This document shows, one piece after another, positions 1 to 8,704 of a stretch of DNA of 64,000 bases. The DNA lies in assembly GCA_903902915.1 (NCBI GenBank), contig CAIUWR010000024.1, positions 18,010 through 82,009 of the forward strand. Direction: 5' to 3'. Within the stretch, counting starts at the first letter, position 1; each line of letters begins with the position of its first letter. The notes beneath the pieces were generated by a model that was not told the DNA's origin, did not search any database, and was given only the letters and a program-made list of their open reading frames with translations. A program made the translations under genes and the position numbers. This DNA comes from an uncultured Hyphomicrobiales bacterium (GTDB lineage: Bacteria > Pseudomonadota > Alphaproteobacteria > Rhizobiales > Beijerinckiaceae).

Positions 1-369
1 CGCTCGAACCCGGTGGACGACGTCTTCGTCGTGCCCAACCGCGCGGGCGGACATGGGCCGAAGGGCGGCGCGAATTCGACCCTGCTGATCGACGCCACCG
101 CGAAGAATCCGATGCCGCCGCTGGCCCTGCCCACCAAGCCCTATATGCTGAAGGCCAAGGCCATCTGGGAAGAGTTGGGCCTGCCCCGCCTCGCCCCTCA
201 GCCGCCGTGGCATGGCTATGAGCTGGGCGACTGGGCGAAGCTGTGGGACGAATTCGCGCAGAACGCGGTCGAGGGCAAATGGATCGAGAACGGCGAGAAC
301 ACCTGGAACCGCCGCAAGCCCGACCTCGTGCCGGAGACCCCCGCGCGCAAAGTCGAGACGATCAAGTAA
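1..369 (+). CDS. UbiD family decarboxylase, C-terminal fragment
   Basis: This is the open 3' end of a gene that starts left of the window, and the frame is open from base 1. The visible 122 or so residues carry the C-terminal UbiD signature: LLIDATAKNP, then KPYMLKAKAIWEELGLP, then a WHGYELGDW block. UbiD enzymes are prenylated-FMN-dependent (de)carboxylases acting on aromatic or alpha,beta-unsaturated acids. The catalytic Glu-Arg-Glu region and the prFMN site lie outside the window, so substrate class cannot be judged. No UbiX (prFMN synthase) gene is present here. The catabolic setting suggests an aromatic acid decarboxylase rather than ubiquinone synthesis; this is inference. Confidence 0.85.
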   Translation, partial: RSNPVDDVFVVPNRAGGHGPKGGANSTLLIDATAKNPMPPLALPTKPYMLKAKAIWEELGLPRLAPQPPWHGYELGDWAKLWDEFAQNAVEGKWIENGENTWNRRKPDLVPETPARKVETIK

Positions 370-380
370 ACGACGGGGGG

Positions 381-674
381 CGAGAAACGCCGGCCATTTC
401 CCCTCTCCACAGGGGAGGGTTTGCAGCGCTGAGGATCTGGAGTGAGGCGCAACGCCAGCAGCTTCTCTCCCCCTTGTGGGGAGAGATTAGAGAGTGGGGG
501 TCTACGCATATCTGGAGTTGGCGCTTCGCAACCGCGCCAACGACCAGCATCACGCGACCCCCACCCCGTCCGCTGGCGCGGCCGACCCTCCCCACAGGGG
601 GGAGGGTTTGCAGCGCAAGCGATCTGAATTATCGAAGCAAACGCTCGCCGCTTTCCCTCCCCCTTGGGGGAACC
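381..674. repeat. Composite intergenic repeat array (family A, reverse orientation)
   Basis: This gene-free gap between the UbiD fragment and the molybdenum hydroxylase is made almost entirely of repeat modules. Positions about 465-608 read, as reverse complement, almost identically to each unit of the tandem repeat at 61919-62284: hairpin CCCTCCCC..GGGGAGGG, then CGGCCGCGCCAGCGGACGGG, then GTGGGGGTC, a TTGGCGCGGTTGC core, and GACCCCCAC. Positions 381-420 match the far end of those units (CGAGAAACGC reversed). Two further related modules begin GGAGGGTTTGCAGCGC at 413 and 601 and end in CTCCCCCTT. The short open frames overlying it are repeat-derived. Confidence 0.85.
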
Positions 675-693
675 TCAGCCAAGAGACGCACAT

Positions 694-3054
694 ATGAGAC
701 CCATCGCAGAGGTATTGCTCAAGGCCATCGGCAAGCCCGTCCGTCGCAAGGAGGACGTGCGTCTGATCACCGGCAAGGGCCGGTTCACCGATGATTTCGC
801 CTTCGATGGGCAGACTTACGCCGCCATGGCGCGCTCGCCCCATCCCCATGCGCGCATCGTGGCGATCCACAAGGATAGCGTCCTGGACATGCCGGGCGTG
901 CTGGGCGTGTTCACCGGGCAGGATCTGCTCGACGATGGCCTCAAGCCCATCCCGCACGATCCCCTCCCCAAGACCAAATTCGACATGAAGCTCACGGCGC
1001 CCGGCGGCGGTCGCGACGTGTTCATCGGCCCGCATATGCTGCTGCCTGCCGACCGCGCGCGCCATGTGGGCGAGGCGGTGGCCATGGTTGTGGCGCAAAC
1101 GCAGGCGCAGGCGCAGGACGCGGCAGAGGCCTTGCAAATCGACTACGAGGTGCTGCCCTTCGTGACCGACAGCCGCGAGGCGTCAAGCCCCGGCGCCGTG
1201 TCGGTCTGGGACGAGCTGCCCGACAATATCTGCGTCGAGACCTTCTTCGGCGACGAAGAAGCGACCGCCAAGGCCTTCGCAGCGGCCAAGCATATCGTGG
1301 AATATGATTTCCACATCGGCCGCGTCACCGGCGTGCCGCTGGAGCCGCGCGCGGCTGTGGCCAATTTCGACAAGGAAACCGGCCGCTACACGCTTTATGC
1401 AGGCAGCGGCGGCGCCGTGCGCCAGAAGGCCGAGCTGTCCCATGTGCTGGGGGTCAAGCCCGCCGATCTGCGCGTGCTCTCCTTTGATGTCGGCGGCAAT
1501 TTCGGCACCCGCAACCGCGTCTTCGTGGAATTTGGCCTCGTGCTCTGGGCGACCGGCAAACTGGGCCGCCCGGTGCGCTACACCGCCACCCGCTCGGAGG
1601 CGTTCCTGAGCGATTATCAGGGCCGCGATCTGCGTTCGAAAGTGGCGCTGGCCATGGACGAGAATGGAAAGTTTCTCGGCTTCCGCGCCGACAACCTGAG
1701 CAATGTGGGCGCGCGGGCGGTGTCCTTTTCGCCGCTGGGAAAAGGCTCAGGCCTCGTCACCGGCTCCTACGACATTCCCGCCGCCACCTTGCGGGCGCGG
1801 GCGGTGTTTTCCAACACCATGCCGACGCAGGCCTATCGCAGCTCCGGTCGCCCGGAAGTGAACTACGCCATGGAGCGGCTGATCGAAATCGCCGCCAGGC
1901 GCCTTGGCATGGACAAGATCGAACTGCGCCGCAAGAACCTCGTGACGCCGGACGCCATGCCCTATCGCAACGGCGTCGGCGCCGTCTACGACAGCGGAAC
2001 CTACGAGACCAACATGGACCGCGCGATGGTCATCGCGGGCTGGGCCGACAAGGAGGCGCGACGCGCCGACGCCAAGGCGCGCGGCAAGCTGCTGGGCGTG
2101 GGCCTCGCCAACTATGTGGAATCCTCCATCGGCTCGCCGAAAGAGCGCGCCGAAATCGTGGTGAAGACGGATGGGGCCATGGAGGTCGTGATCGGCACCC
2201 AGCCCAGCGGGCAGGGCCATGAGACCAGCTTCGCCCAGGTCGCCGCCGATATGGTGGGCGTGCCGGTGGAGCAGGTGACGATCATCGTGGGCGACACCGA
2301 CATCGTGTCGGTGGGCGGCGGCTCCCATTCGGGCCGCTCCATGCGCCATGCGGGAACGGTCATCGCCATGGCGGCGGAAGACCTGATCAACAAGGGCCGC
2401 GCCATCGCCGCGCTGCATTTCAAGGTCGCTGAGGACAAGGTGGCCTTCGAGGATGGGCAGTTCATCGTCAAGGACACCAATTTCAGCATGGGCGTCTTCG
2501 AACTCGCCAAGGTCGCCGCGCAGATGGATCTGCCGGATGCGCTCAAGGGCGGCATGTCGGTGGCGCGCGACAACGAGATGCACGATCCCGTCTTCCCCAA
2601 TGGAACCGCGATCTGCGAGCTGGAGATTGATCCAGAAACCTGCGAGATGACCATCACCCGCTACACGACCATCGACGACGTGGGCCGCTGCATCAATCCG
2701 ATGATCGTGCATGGCCAGACCCATGGCGGCATCGTGCAGGGGCTCGGTCAGGCCATCTTCGAGCAATGCTATCTGGAGCCCGGCACCGGCCAGCCCCTGT
2801 GCGGCTCCTTCATGGACTATGGCATGCCGCGCGCTGGCGACATGCCCTCCTTCGATGCGGAGATCGCCGAAGTGCTGTCGCCCACCAATCCGCTGGGCAT
2901 CAAGGCGGGCGGCGAAGGCGGCACCACGCCTGCGCTGGCGACCCTCGTGAACGCCGTGGTCGACGCCCTCTCGCCCTATGGCGTGGAACATATCGACATG
3001 CCCGTGACGCCGCTCGCCATTTGGCGCGCCATTCATTCCAAGACCGGAGCCTGA
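694..3054 (+). CDS. Xanthine dehydrogenase / CoxL-type molybdenum hydroxylase large subunit
   Basis: The protein has 786 residues, the usual size of a CO-dehydrogenase/xanthine-oxidase family large subunit, which binds the molybdopterin-cytosine cofactor and hydroxylates its substrate. It has the N-terminal aldehyde-oxidase a/b hammerhead (GKPVRRKEDVRLITGKGRF), the active-site loop AYRSSGR near residues 380-386 and the GEGG catalytic glutamate near residue 741. The loop is not the AYXCSFR form of true aerobic CO dehydrogenase, so an organic (for example N-heterocyclic or aldehyde) substrate is likelier. The ATG at 694 is preferred over the upstream TTG at 664, which lies in repeat sequence. 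No FAD (CoxM) or 2Fe-2S (CoxS) subunit is encoded nearby. Only 3 bp separate it from the next gene. Confidence 0.9.
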   Translation: MRPIAEVLLKAIGKPVRRKEDVRLITGKGRFTDDFAFDGQTYAAMARSPHPHARIVAIHKDSVLDMPGVLGVFTGQDLLDDGLKPIPHDPLPKTKFDMKLTAPGGGRDVFIGPHMLLPADRARHVGEAVAMVVAQTQAQAQDAAEALQIDYEVLPFVTDSREASSPGAVSVWDELPDNICVETFFGDEEATAKAFAAAKHIVEYDFHIGRVTGVPLEPRAAVANFDKETGRYTLYAGSGGAVRQKAELSHVLGVKPADLRVLSFDVGGNFGTRNRVFVEFGLVLWATGKLGRPVRYTATRSEAFLSDYQGRDLRSKVALAMDENGKFLGFRADNLSNVGARAVSFSPLGKGSGLVTGSYDIPAATLRARAVFSNTMPTQAYRSSGRPEVNYAMERLIEIAARRLGMDKIELRRKNLVTPDAMPYRNGVGAVYDSGTYETNMDRAMVIAGWADKEARRADAKARGKLLGVGLANYVESSIGSPKERAEIVVKTDGAMEVVIGTQPSGQGHETSFAQVAADMVGVPVEQVTIIVGDTDIVSVGGGSHSGRSMRHAGTVIAMAAEDLINKGRAIAALHFKVAEDKVAFEDGQFIVKDTNFSMGVFELAKVAAQMDLPDALKGGMSVARDNEMHDPVFPNGTAICELEIDPETCEMTITRYTTIDDVGRCINPMIVHGQTHGGIVQGLGQAIFEQCYLEPGTGQPLCGSFMDYGMPRAGDMPSFDAEIAEVLSPTNPLGIKAGGEGGTTPALATLVNAVVDALSPYGVEHIDMPVTPLAIWRAIHSKTGA

Positions 3055-3057
3055 TCC

Positions 3058-3984
3058 ATGACGCAGACCGTCAAACTCATCGCCTTCCCCGGCGCGCCCA
3101 ACCTGCCGATTTTCGTGGCGCAGGAAAAGGGCTGGTTCGCCAAACATGACGTGGAACTCGCCATAACCATGACGCCCTCGTCAGCCTATCAGGCCGAGGC
3201 TTTGGCCAAGGGCGAGTTCGACGTCGCGGGCACCGCCTTCGACAATGTGGTGGCCTATACGGAAGGGCAGGGCGCAGTTGCGTTGGCGGAAACGCCCGAC
3301 TTCTTCGCCTTCATCGGCGCCACCCAGATCGAACTGGCGATCATCGCCCAGCCCGACAATGAAGCGGTGGCTGACCTCGCGGGCAAGTCGCTCGCTCTGG
3401 ACGCGCCGGGCACCGGCTTCGCCTTCGTGTTCTACCATATGCTGGAAAAGGGCGGCGTCGCGCCGGGCTCTTATGAGCGCGTGGCCGTGGGCGCGACCCC
3501 GCAGCGTTGGGAAGCGGTGAAGGCCGGACAGCACGCCGCCACCATGACCATCGAGCCCTTCACCTCCATCGCCGCTGCGCAGGGCTTCAAGGTGCTGGCC
3601 AAGAGCACGCAGACCATCAGCGACTATCAAGGCGGCGTCTTCGCCGCGCGCCGCTCGTGGGCCGCGCAGAATCCGCAGGCGGTGAAGGGTTTCATCAAGG
3701 CCTATCTCGACGGCCTCGCCTGGACGCTCGACCCCGCCAACCGCGAGGAAGCCTCGCAGATCCTGTTGCGCAACATGCCCGACATCAAGCCGGGCGTGGT
3801 CGGCTCGGTGATGAACAGCCTGCTGTCGCCCCGCTCAGGGCTGACTCCATTGGCCGAAGTCACCATCGAGGGCGTCCGCACCGTGCTGGACCTGCGCACC
3901 CGCTACGGCAAGCCCGGCGCCGCGCTGACCGACCCGCACAAATATATCGACCTGAGCTATTACAACGACGCCCTGAAGGGCTGA
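3058..3984 (+). CDS. NMT1/THI5-like substrate-binding-fold protein without signal peptide
   Basis: The protein has 308 residues of the SsuA/THI5-like periplasmic-binding fold: an opening strand VKLIAFPGAPNLPIFVAQE, then the GWF helix, and the A-K-G-E-F-D-V-A-G-T segment. It starts directly at the mature domain (MTQTVKL), with no hydrophobic leader, so it appears cytoplasmic. Its start is 3 bp after the molybdenum hydroxylase stop, implying co-translation. There are no ABC permease or ATPase genes beside it. It could be a soluble binding protein or an enzyme of the same fold, such as THI5 or dihydroxyphthalate decarboxylase relatives. The fold is clear, the role is not. Confidence 0.75.
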   Translation: MTQTVKLIAFPGAPNLPIFVAQEKGWFAKHDVELAITMTPSSAYQAEALAKGEFDVAGTAFDNVVAYTEGQGAVALAETPDFFAFIGATQIELAIIAQPDNEAVADLAGKSLALDAPGTGFAFVFYHMLEKGGVAPGSYERVAVGATPQRWEAVKAGQHAATMTIEPFTSIAAAQGFKVLAKSTQTISDYQGGVFAARRSWAAQNPQAVKGFIKAYLDGLAWTLDPANREEASQILLRNMPDIKPGVVGSVMNSLLSPRSGLTPLAEVTIEGVRTVLDLRTRYGKPGAALTDPHKYIDLSYYNDALKG

Positions 3985-4027
3985 GGGTTGAGCGGAGAGG
4001 GAGGCTCCCTCTTCGCCTCGTTGCAGG

Positions 4028-4450
4028 TCAGCGCATGCCGCCCTCGTGATCGCGTTCGCCGCCGCGCATGCCGCCTTCGCCGCCGCGCATCTCGTGATGG
4101 TCCTCATCGCGCCGTCGATCCATATCGTGATGGTCGCGCGGCTCCTCGCGATATTCGCGCCGGTCGTCCTCATGGTATCGGCGACCTTCGTCGCGGAACC
4201 GGCGACCCCATTCCCTGCCGCCGCCCCAACCGTAGCCGCGACGCCATTCGTAGCCGCAGATATACCAGCCCGGCCCACGCCAGCCGTCATCATAGAAGCA
4301 GAATTCATTGCCGTTCCAGAAGAACTGGGTTTGCTCGATCAGGGATGGCGGTGCGGTTGACGTGCCGCGCGCAGGCGCTGCGGAGGCGCCTAAAGCGCCG
4401 GTCGCCGCCAGAACGAATGTGAGTGAGGTGATCTTCAACGCATGCCGCAT
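4028..4450 (-). CDS. Exported Trp/Gly/Arg/His-rich protein of unknown function
   Basis: The protein has 140 residues. The ATG at 4450 is chosen because GGAGGA lies 5 nt upstream; the TTG at 4462 would place that site inside the gene. An N-terminal signal peptide (HALKITSLTFVLAATGALGASAAP) is followed by a Trp/Tyr/Gly-rich block with two Cys (NEFCFYDDGWRGPGWYICGY, then RRGYGWGGG). The tail is strongly charged with Arg, Glu, Asp and His, and ends in near-repeats of MRGGE. The central block resembles small secreted proteins common in rhizobia. Surface, envelope or metal-binding roles are possible, but none can be assigned. It follows the TauD-like gene on the same strand by 86 bp. Confidence 0.75.
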   Translation of the reverse strand: MRHALKITSLTFVLAATGALGASAAPARGTSTAPPSLIEQTQFFWNGNEFCFYDDGWRGPGWYICGYEWRRGYGWGGGREWGRRFRDEGRRYHEDDRREYREEPRDHHDMDRRRDEDHHEMRGGEGGMRGGERDHEGGMR

Positions 4451-4536
4451 GGGATCCTCCAAGGCTCAACCAACCCCGGGGATCAATTCGGGGCTGGCTG
4501 ATTGGTTTCCCTTACGTAAACGTGTGCGCAAGAGGC

Positions 4537-5400
4537 TCAGACCGGAACCTTGTCGCATTCCACCGTGGTGCGCAACATCAGGCGGCGCTCGGTTGCGGGG
4601 AAATCGGTGCGGGCGTGGGAGGAGCAGCGGTTGTCCCACAACAGCAGATCGCCCACCCGCCACTTGTGGGCGTAGACAAATTCCGGCTTCTCCATATGAT
4701 CGAAGATCGCCGCCAGAATAGGCGCAGCCTCTTCGTCCGCCATGCCCTCGATGCCCACCGTCATCAGCCGGTTCACATAGAGCGCCTTGCGGCCGCTCTG
4801 GTCATGGGTGCGCACGATGGGATGCCGCGCCTCGCCGAAAGCCTCGGTGCCCTTGCCGTCGCCCTTCTGCACGGAGCCATAGTTGTAGAAATGCCGGGCG
4901 CGCTTACCGTCCACCTTGGCGCGCAGGGCCGGGTCCAGCGTGTCCCAGGCCGCATAGCCGCTCGCAAAGAGCGTATCGCCCCCATGGGAGGGGATCTCGA
5001 CCGAATAAAGCATGGTCGCCGCATCGGGATTGGCGGAATGGATCATGTCGTGATGGAACATCATCTCGCCATCGGGCAGCGCGCCGATGGGCTCGCCATT
5101 CTCGCGGATGTTCGAGATCAGCATGATGTTCGGCAGGATCTTGTCGAAACCCGGCGGGAAATATTTTGGCGGACGGCGCATGTGGCCGATGGGGCCGAAA
5201 TAGCTGGTGACGCGCAGCAGATCTTCCTGCGAAAGCTTCTGTCCGCGAAACACGATCACCGAATGCTGGAGGAAGGCCGCATTGATGGCCACGATGTCTT
5301 CGTCGCCCAGCGGCTGCGTCATGTCGAGCCCCCGCATTTCGGCGCCGATATGGGCGGTCAGTGGCGCGACTTCGAGGCGGCTGGCGGTTGCGGCGGTCAT
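4537..5400 (-). CDS. TauD/TfdA family 2-oxoglutarate-dependent dioxygenase
   Basis: The protein has 287 residues, typical of the Fe(II)/2-oxoglutarate dioxygenases that hydroxylate taurine, alkylsulfonates, 2,4-D or similar molecules. The HxD iron ligands appear in FHHDMIHS. The distal histidine is in NRCSSHART, and the 2-oxoglutarate-binding arginine is in the following RRLMLRTTV. The N-terminal LEVAPLTAHIGAEMRGLDM stretch is characteristic of the family. The ATG at 5400 has a GGAGG-type site just upstream. It lies 60 bp downstream of a TSUP anion exporter and an MFS transporter on the same strand, compatible with release and export of an oxyanion such as sulfite. The substrate is not determinable from sequence. 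Confidence 0.9.
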   Translation of the reverse strand: MTAATASRLEVAPLTAHIGAEMRGLDMTQPLGDEDIVAINAAFLQHSVIVFRGQKLSQEDLLRVTSYFGPIGHMRRPPKYFPPGFDKILPNIMLISNIRENGEPIGALPDGEMMFHHDMIHSANPDAATMLYSVEIPSHGGDTLFASGYAAWDTLDPALRAKVDGKRARHFYNYGSVQKGDGKGTEAFGEARHPIVRTHDQSGRKALYVNRLMTVGIEGMADEEAAPILAAIFDHMEKPEFVYAHKWRVGDLLLWDNRCSSHARTDFPATERRLMLRTTVECDKVPV

Positions 5401-5460
5401 GGGCTTTCCTCCAATTATTGTTGAGATTTTAGCGAATGCGCAGGCGCGCGCAAGGCGCTG

Positions 5461-6222
5461 TCAAAACACCCCGCCCTCGCGAAGGGCGCCCCAAACAAGG
5501 TGCGCCGCCAGCGCCGTCACGAACAATTTCAGGAACAGGCGAAAGCGCTTCTCGCTGGTCCGCGCCAGAGCCTCCTCGCCGAGCCAGTTGCCGACGGCGC
5601 CGGTCGCAACCATCGCGACCATGAGGGCCAGATAGGAGCTGATGGCGAAGCCCAGGAAGCCGAAGGCGACCAGTTTGAAGATATGCACGAAGACCATCAA
5701 CGCGCCCTGCGTGGCCGCATGGTTGCGCCGATCGGGCGCGGCGCTGGCGACGAAAGGGGTGATCAGGGTGCCCGTGGCGCTGACGAACATGCCCAGAAAG
5801 GTCGCGGCGAAGCCGAGCACGGCGAAACGGCCGCGCTCCGCGCCCATGCGCCCGAGCTTGGGCATCCAGGTCACGATCAGGATGAAGGCGCCAATGATTC
5901 CCAGCAGCCAGTTGGTCGGCAGGGCGACGAAAGACTTGGCGCCCACCGCCGCGCCGACCATGGCGCCGACAATGAAGGGCGGGACCGTCGTGTGCATCAC
6001 ATGGCGCCACATGATGATCGTGCGGGTGACGCCTGAGCCCAGTTGCACCACCGTGTGCACCGGCACCAGAACCGCAGGGGGCATCACCGAGGCCATGAGC
6101 GCCAGCAGGATCACCCCGCCCGCCGTGCCGGTGAACACGCCGATGAAGGCGGTGGCGAAGGAGGCGAGGGTGAGCCCGAAAAACATCAACGGACCCATGT
6201 CCGGCGTGCCCAGAAAATCCAT
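5461..6222 (-). CDS. TSUP family (TauE/SafE) anion exporter
   Basis: The protein has 253 residues with about seven to eight hydrophobic segments. It has the family's opening LTLASFATAFIGVFTGTAGGVILLALM and a duplicated arrangement of membrane helices. TSUP/TauE/SafE proteins move sulfite, sulfoacetate and other small organic anions across the inner membrane. It has a strong GGGGGAG ribosome site before ATG 6222 and sits 20 bp after the MFS gene and 60 bp before the TauD-like dioxygenase. The three genes are probably one operon. The neighbouring dioxygenase suggests sulfite or a carboxylate product as cargo; this is inference. Confidence 0.88.
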   Translation of the reverse strand: MDFLGTPDMGPLMFFGLTLASFATAFIGVFTGTAGGVILLALMASVMPPAVLVPVHTVVQLGSGVTRTIIMWRHVMHTTVPPFIVGAMVGAAVGAKSFVALPTNWLLGIIGAFILIVTWMPKLGRMGAERGRFAVLGFAATFLGMFVSATGTLITPFVASAAPDRRNHAATQGALMVFVHIFKLVAFGFLGFAISSYLALMVAMVATGAVGNWLGEEALARTSEKRFRLFLKLFVTALAAHLVWGALREGGVF

Positions 6223-6242
6223 TTGGTCGTCTCCCCCGTTTT

Positions 6243-7439
6243 TTATTTTCTATCGCGTTCGCGCATGAGCCATGGAATGGCGCCGAAGACCATCATCAGC
6301 GTCGATGAGGCGCCGCAGGTGATGATGAGCGGCCAGACCGTGCCGTCCGCCAGCAATCCATAGGCTTGCGTCGAAAATGCGCCGAACAGGTTTTGCAGAC
6401 AGACGCCAACGCCGGACGCCGTGCCCGCAAGGCGCGGCTCGATGGCCATGGCGCCCGCCTGCCCATAGGGCAGCGCGATGCCTTGCGAAAAGGTGATGAA
6501 GAAGCCCGGCCCGAAGACGGACAACGGCGTCACGACGCCCGCGCCCAGCAGGACGCAAAGCAGGACAGCCGATGTGAGCGACAGGATCGAGCCCGCGAGC
6601 ACCATTGTCTCCACGCGCGCCCGCGAACCCATGCGGCTGGAGACGAAATTGCCGGCGAAATAGCCCGCCGGAAAGGCGAAGAACCAAAGGCCGTATTCGG
6701 TGGCGGGACGATGCAGCATCTCCGTCATGATGAAGGAGGCCGCCGTCGCAGTCACCATGAAGGCGCCGGTGCTGAAGCCGGTCTGGCAGACATAGGCTGT
6801 GAAGCGCAGGTGCGAGAACAGATTGCCATAGCCGCGCAGGAGCCCGATTTGCGGCAGGCCGGAGTTGGAGGCGGGCGGGCGCGTCTCGTAGATCGTGAAC
6901 CATGCGCCGGTCGCGATGATCGCGCCGCAGACGAGGGAGAAAGCGAAGACCCCGCGCCAGCCGAAGTGATCGACCAGCACGCCGGACGCGATGGGCGCGA
7001 TCATCGGGCCGAGGGTGTAGAACATGGTGAGATAGGCGAGCACCTTGACCAGCTTGTCCGGCCCATAGGCGTCGCGCGCGATGGCGCGCACCAGGGTCAT
7101 CCCGCAGCCCGCGCCAATGGCCTGCAACAGACGACCAATCACCAGCGTGACGGCGGAATCTGCGAAGAGGGAGGCCAGGCTGCCCAGGAGGAAGAAGGCG
7201 AGGCCGGACAGCAGCACGGGCCTGCGCCCCAGGCGGTCAGCCAGCGAGCCATAGACCAGCGTGGCGCCCGCCATGCCGAACAGCGAGATGCTGAAGGTGA
7301 GCTGCGCAAGAGAATCGGAAATATGCAGCCCCGCCTTCACCGCCGGGATCACGGGCATGAAAGCATGCACCGCCAAAGGCCCGATCAGGGCGATGGAGGC
7401 GAGCGAAAGTGCGAATGACCGGGTCGGCGCTTGCGACAT
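6243..7439 (-). CDS. MFS transporter, Bcr/CflA-like drug:H+ antiporter family
   Basis: The protein has 398 residues and 12 predicted membrane spans. It shows the MFS motif A between helices 2 and 3 (GSLADRLGRRPVLLSG) and the helix-5 antiporter-type motif GCGMTLVRAIARD. The opening SLASIALIGPLAVHAFMPVIPAV is typical of the Bcr/CflA branch, which exports drugs or small metabolites. It is the first gene of a minus-strand set with the TSUP exporter and TauD-like dioxygenase, and it diverges from the Bug protein at 7604. Efflux of a pathway metabolite is a reasonable guess. Confidence 0.88.
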   Translation of the reverse strand: MSQAPTRSFALSLASIALIGPLAVHAFMPVIPAVKAGLHISDSLAQLTFSISLFGMAGATLVYGSLADRLGRRPVLLSGLAFFLLGSLASLFADSAVTLVIGRLLQAIGAGCGMTLVRAIARDAYGPDKLVKVLAYLTMFYTLGPMIAPIASGVLVDHFGWRGVFAFSLVCGAIIATGAWFTIYETRPPASNSGLPQIGLLRGYGNLFSHLRFTAYVCQTGFSTGAFMVTATAASFIMTEMLHRPATEYGLWFFAFPAGYFAGNFVSSRMGSRARVETMVLAGSILSLTSAVLLCVLLGAGVVTPLSVFGPGFFITFSQGIALPYGQAGAMAIEPRLAGTASGVGVCLQNLFGAFSTQAYGLLADGTVWPLIITCGASSTLMMVFGAIPWLMRERDRK

Positions 7440-7497
7440 GCTTCGTCTTGTTCTTGCCCGACCCGGCTGTAAGCCCCGCGCCGATTCCTGAGATATC

Positions 7498-7505
7498 TAA
7501 CGTTA
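7498..7505. promoter_or_regulatory. TAACGTTA palindrome in divergent promoter region
   Basis: An 8-bp perfect palindrome, TAACGTTA, lies in the 164-bp gap between the divergent MFS gene and the Bug protein gene. It could be a regulator half-site or dimer site. It is short enough to occur by chance and no regulator gene is adjacent. Confidence 0.2.
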
Positions 7506-7603
7506 AGTAGACCAATGCGGGCGCGCGCGCCACAGGCATGGACGTGACTCTTGCCATCCGCTTGCGTAATAAGGCGGACAGAAGAAACCGTGAGGAGACT
7601 CGG

Positions 7604-8629
7604 ATGCCCGTTCGCCGCCTGACCCTGAAGGCCGTCCTGCTGCTCGGCTTGGCCCTGCCAACCGCATCAGCCTTTGCGCAAAGCGCGGACAACCTCTTCG
7701 CCAGGAAGACGGTGACGATCTATATCGGCAACACGTCCGGCGGCAGCTATGACCTTTATGGCCGTATGGTGGCGCGGTTCCTTGGCAAGCACCTCCCCGG
7801 TCAGCCCAATGTGGTGGCGACCAACATGCCGGGCGCCGGCACTCTGAAGGCGGCGAACTTCATCTATGACGTCGCCCCCAAGGATGGCACCGCCATCGGC
7901 ATCGTCACCGAGACTCTGGCTCTGGAGCAGGCGGTGGCCAATCCCGCCGTGCAGTTCGACGCCACGAAATTCCTCTGGATGGGCCGCGTCGCCTCCTCGA
8001 ACAATATCCATTTCCAGTGGCACACCGCCAAGGTGCAGTCGCTTGATGAGGCCATGCGGACGGAAACGCCGGTGGCCGCCGCTGGCGCGGGCAATATTTC
8101 CGAAGTGGTGCCGAACCTGCTGAACAAGGTGCTCGGCACCAAATTCAAGGTGATTTCGGGCTATCCCGCTTCCGCCGAATCCATGCTCGCCATGGAGCGC
8201 GGCGAGGTCGAAGGCGCCGCCTCATCCTGGGCCGCCGTGAAGACCGGCAAGAAGGCCTGGCTGGCGGAACATAAAATCACGATCATCTTGCAGGACGTGC
8301 CCAACCGCAGCGCCGATCTGCCGGACGTGCCGGCCCTTGGCGAGCTGGGCGTCAGCGCCGACGACAAGGCCCTGCTGGGCCTCTACGCCAGCGGCGGCGC
8401 CATCGGCCGCGCCTTCATCCTGCCGCCGGGCACAAATCCGGTCGCCGTGAAGGCCTTGCAGACCGGCTTCATGGACATGGTGAAGGATCCCGAGTTCCTC
8501 TCCGAAATGGAGAAGGCCTCCATCGACGTCGATCCCTTGGGTCCGGACGAACTGGCGGCGAACATCCGCAAGACGCTGGCCGCCTCGCCGGACGTGATCG
8601 CGCGGGCGAAGGCGCTGTTCGGGCGGTGA
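7604..8629 (+). CDS. Bug/TctC family tripartite tricarboxylate-type substrate-binding protein
   Basis: The protein has 341 residues. The ATG at 7604 is preferred to the upstream ATG at 7538 because it follows GAGGAG and opens directly into a signal peptide (VRRLTLKAVLLLGLALPTASAFAQ). The mature part has the Bug hallmarks: a first strand YIGNTSGGSYDLYGR, NMPGAGTLKAANF and a VAPKDGT turn. These periplasmic receptors bind carboxylates, amides or aromatic acids for TTT transporters. No TctA/TctB membrane gene lies in the window, so it is an orphan receptor. It converges on the Rieske oxygenase genes at 8705-10433. Confidence 0.9.
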   Translation: MPVRRLTLKAVLLLGLALPTASAFAQSADNLFARKTVTIYIGNTSGGSYDLYGRMVARFLGKHLPGQPNVVATNMPGAGTLKAANFIYDVAPKDGTAIGIVTETLALEQAVANPAVQFDATKFLWMGRVASSNNIHFQWHTAKVQSLDEAMRTETPVAAAGAGNISEVVPNLLNKVLGTKFKVISGYPASAESMLAMERGEVEGAASSWAAVKTGKKAWLAEHKITIILQDVPNRSADLPDVPALGELGVSADDKALLGLYASGGAIGRAFILPPGTNPVAVKALQTGFMDMVKDPEFLSEMEKASIDVDPLGPDELAANIRKTLAASPDVIARAKALFGR

Positions 8630-8704
8630 CGCTGACAACCGCCGCGCGTCGGCCGTCCCAACCAGGGTGAGGCCCGGCGCGCGTTTTGCGGGTCGTTGGT
8701 GTGA

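Noticed and set aside
1747..3147. 466-codon minus-strand open frame
   Set aside because: It is antisense to the molybdenum hydroxylase gene, Gly/His/Asp-rich, and a codon-bias shadow in GC-rich DNA.
3988..4422. Plus-strand frames opposite the exported Trp/Gly/Arg protein
   Set aside because: They have no signal or motif, whereas the minus-strand frame has a signal peptide, a ribosome site and a familiar composition.
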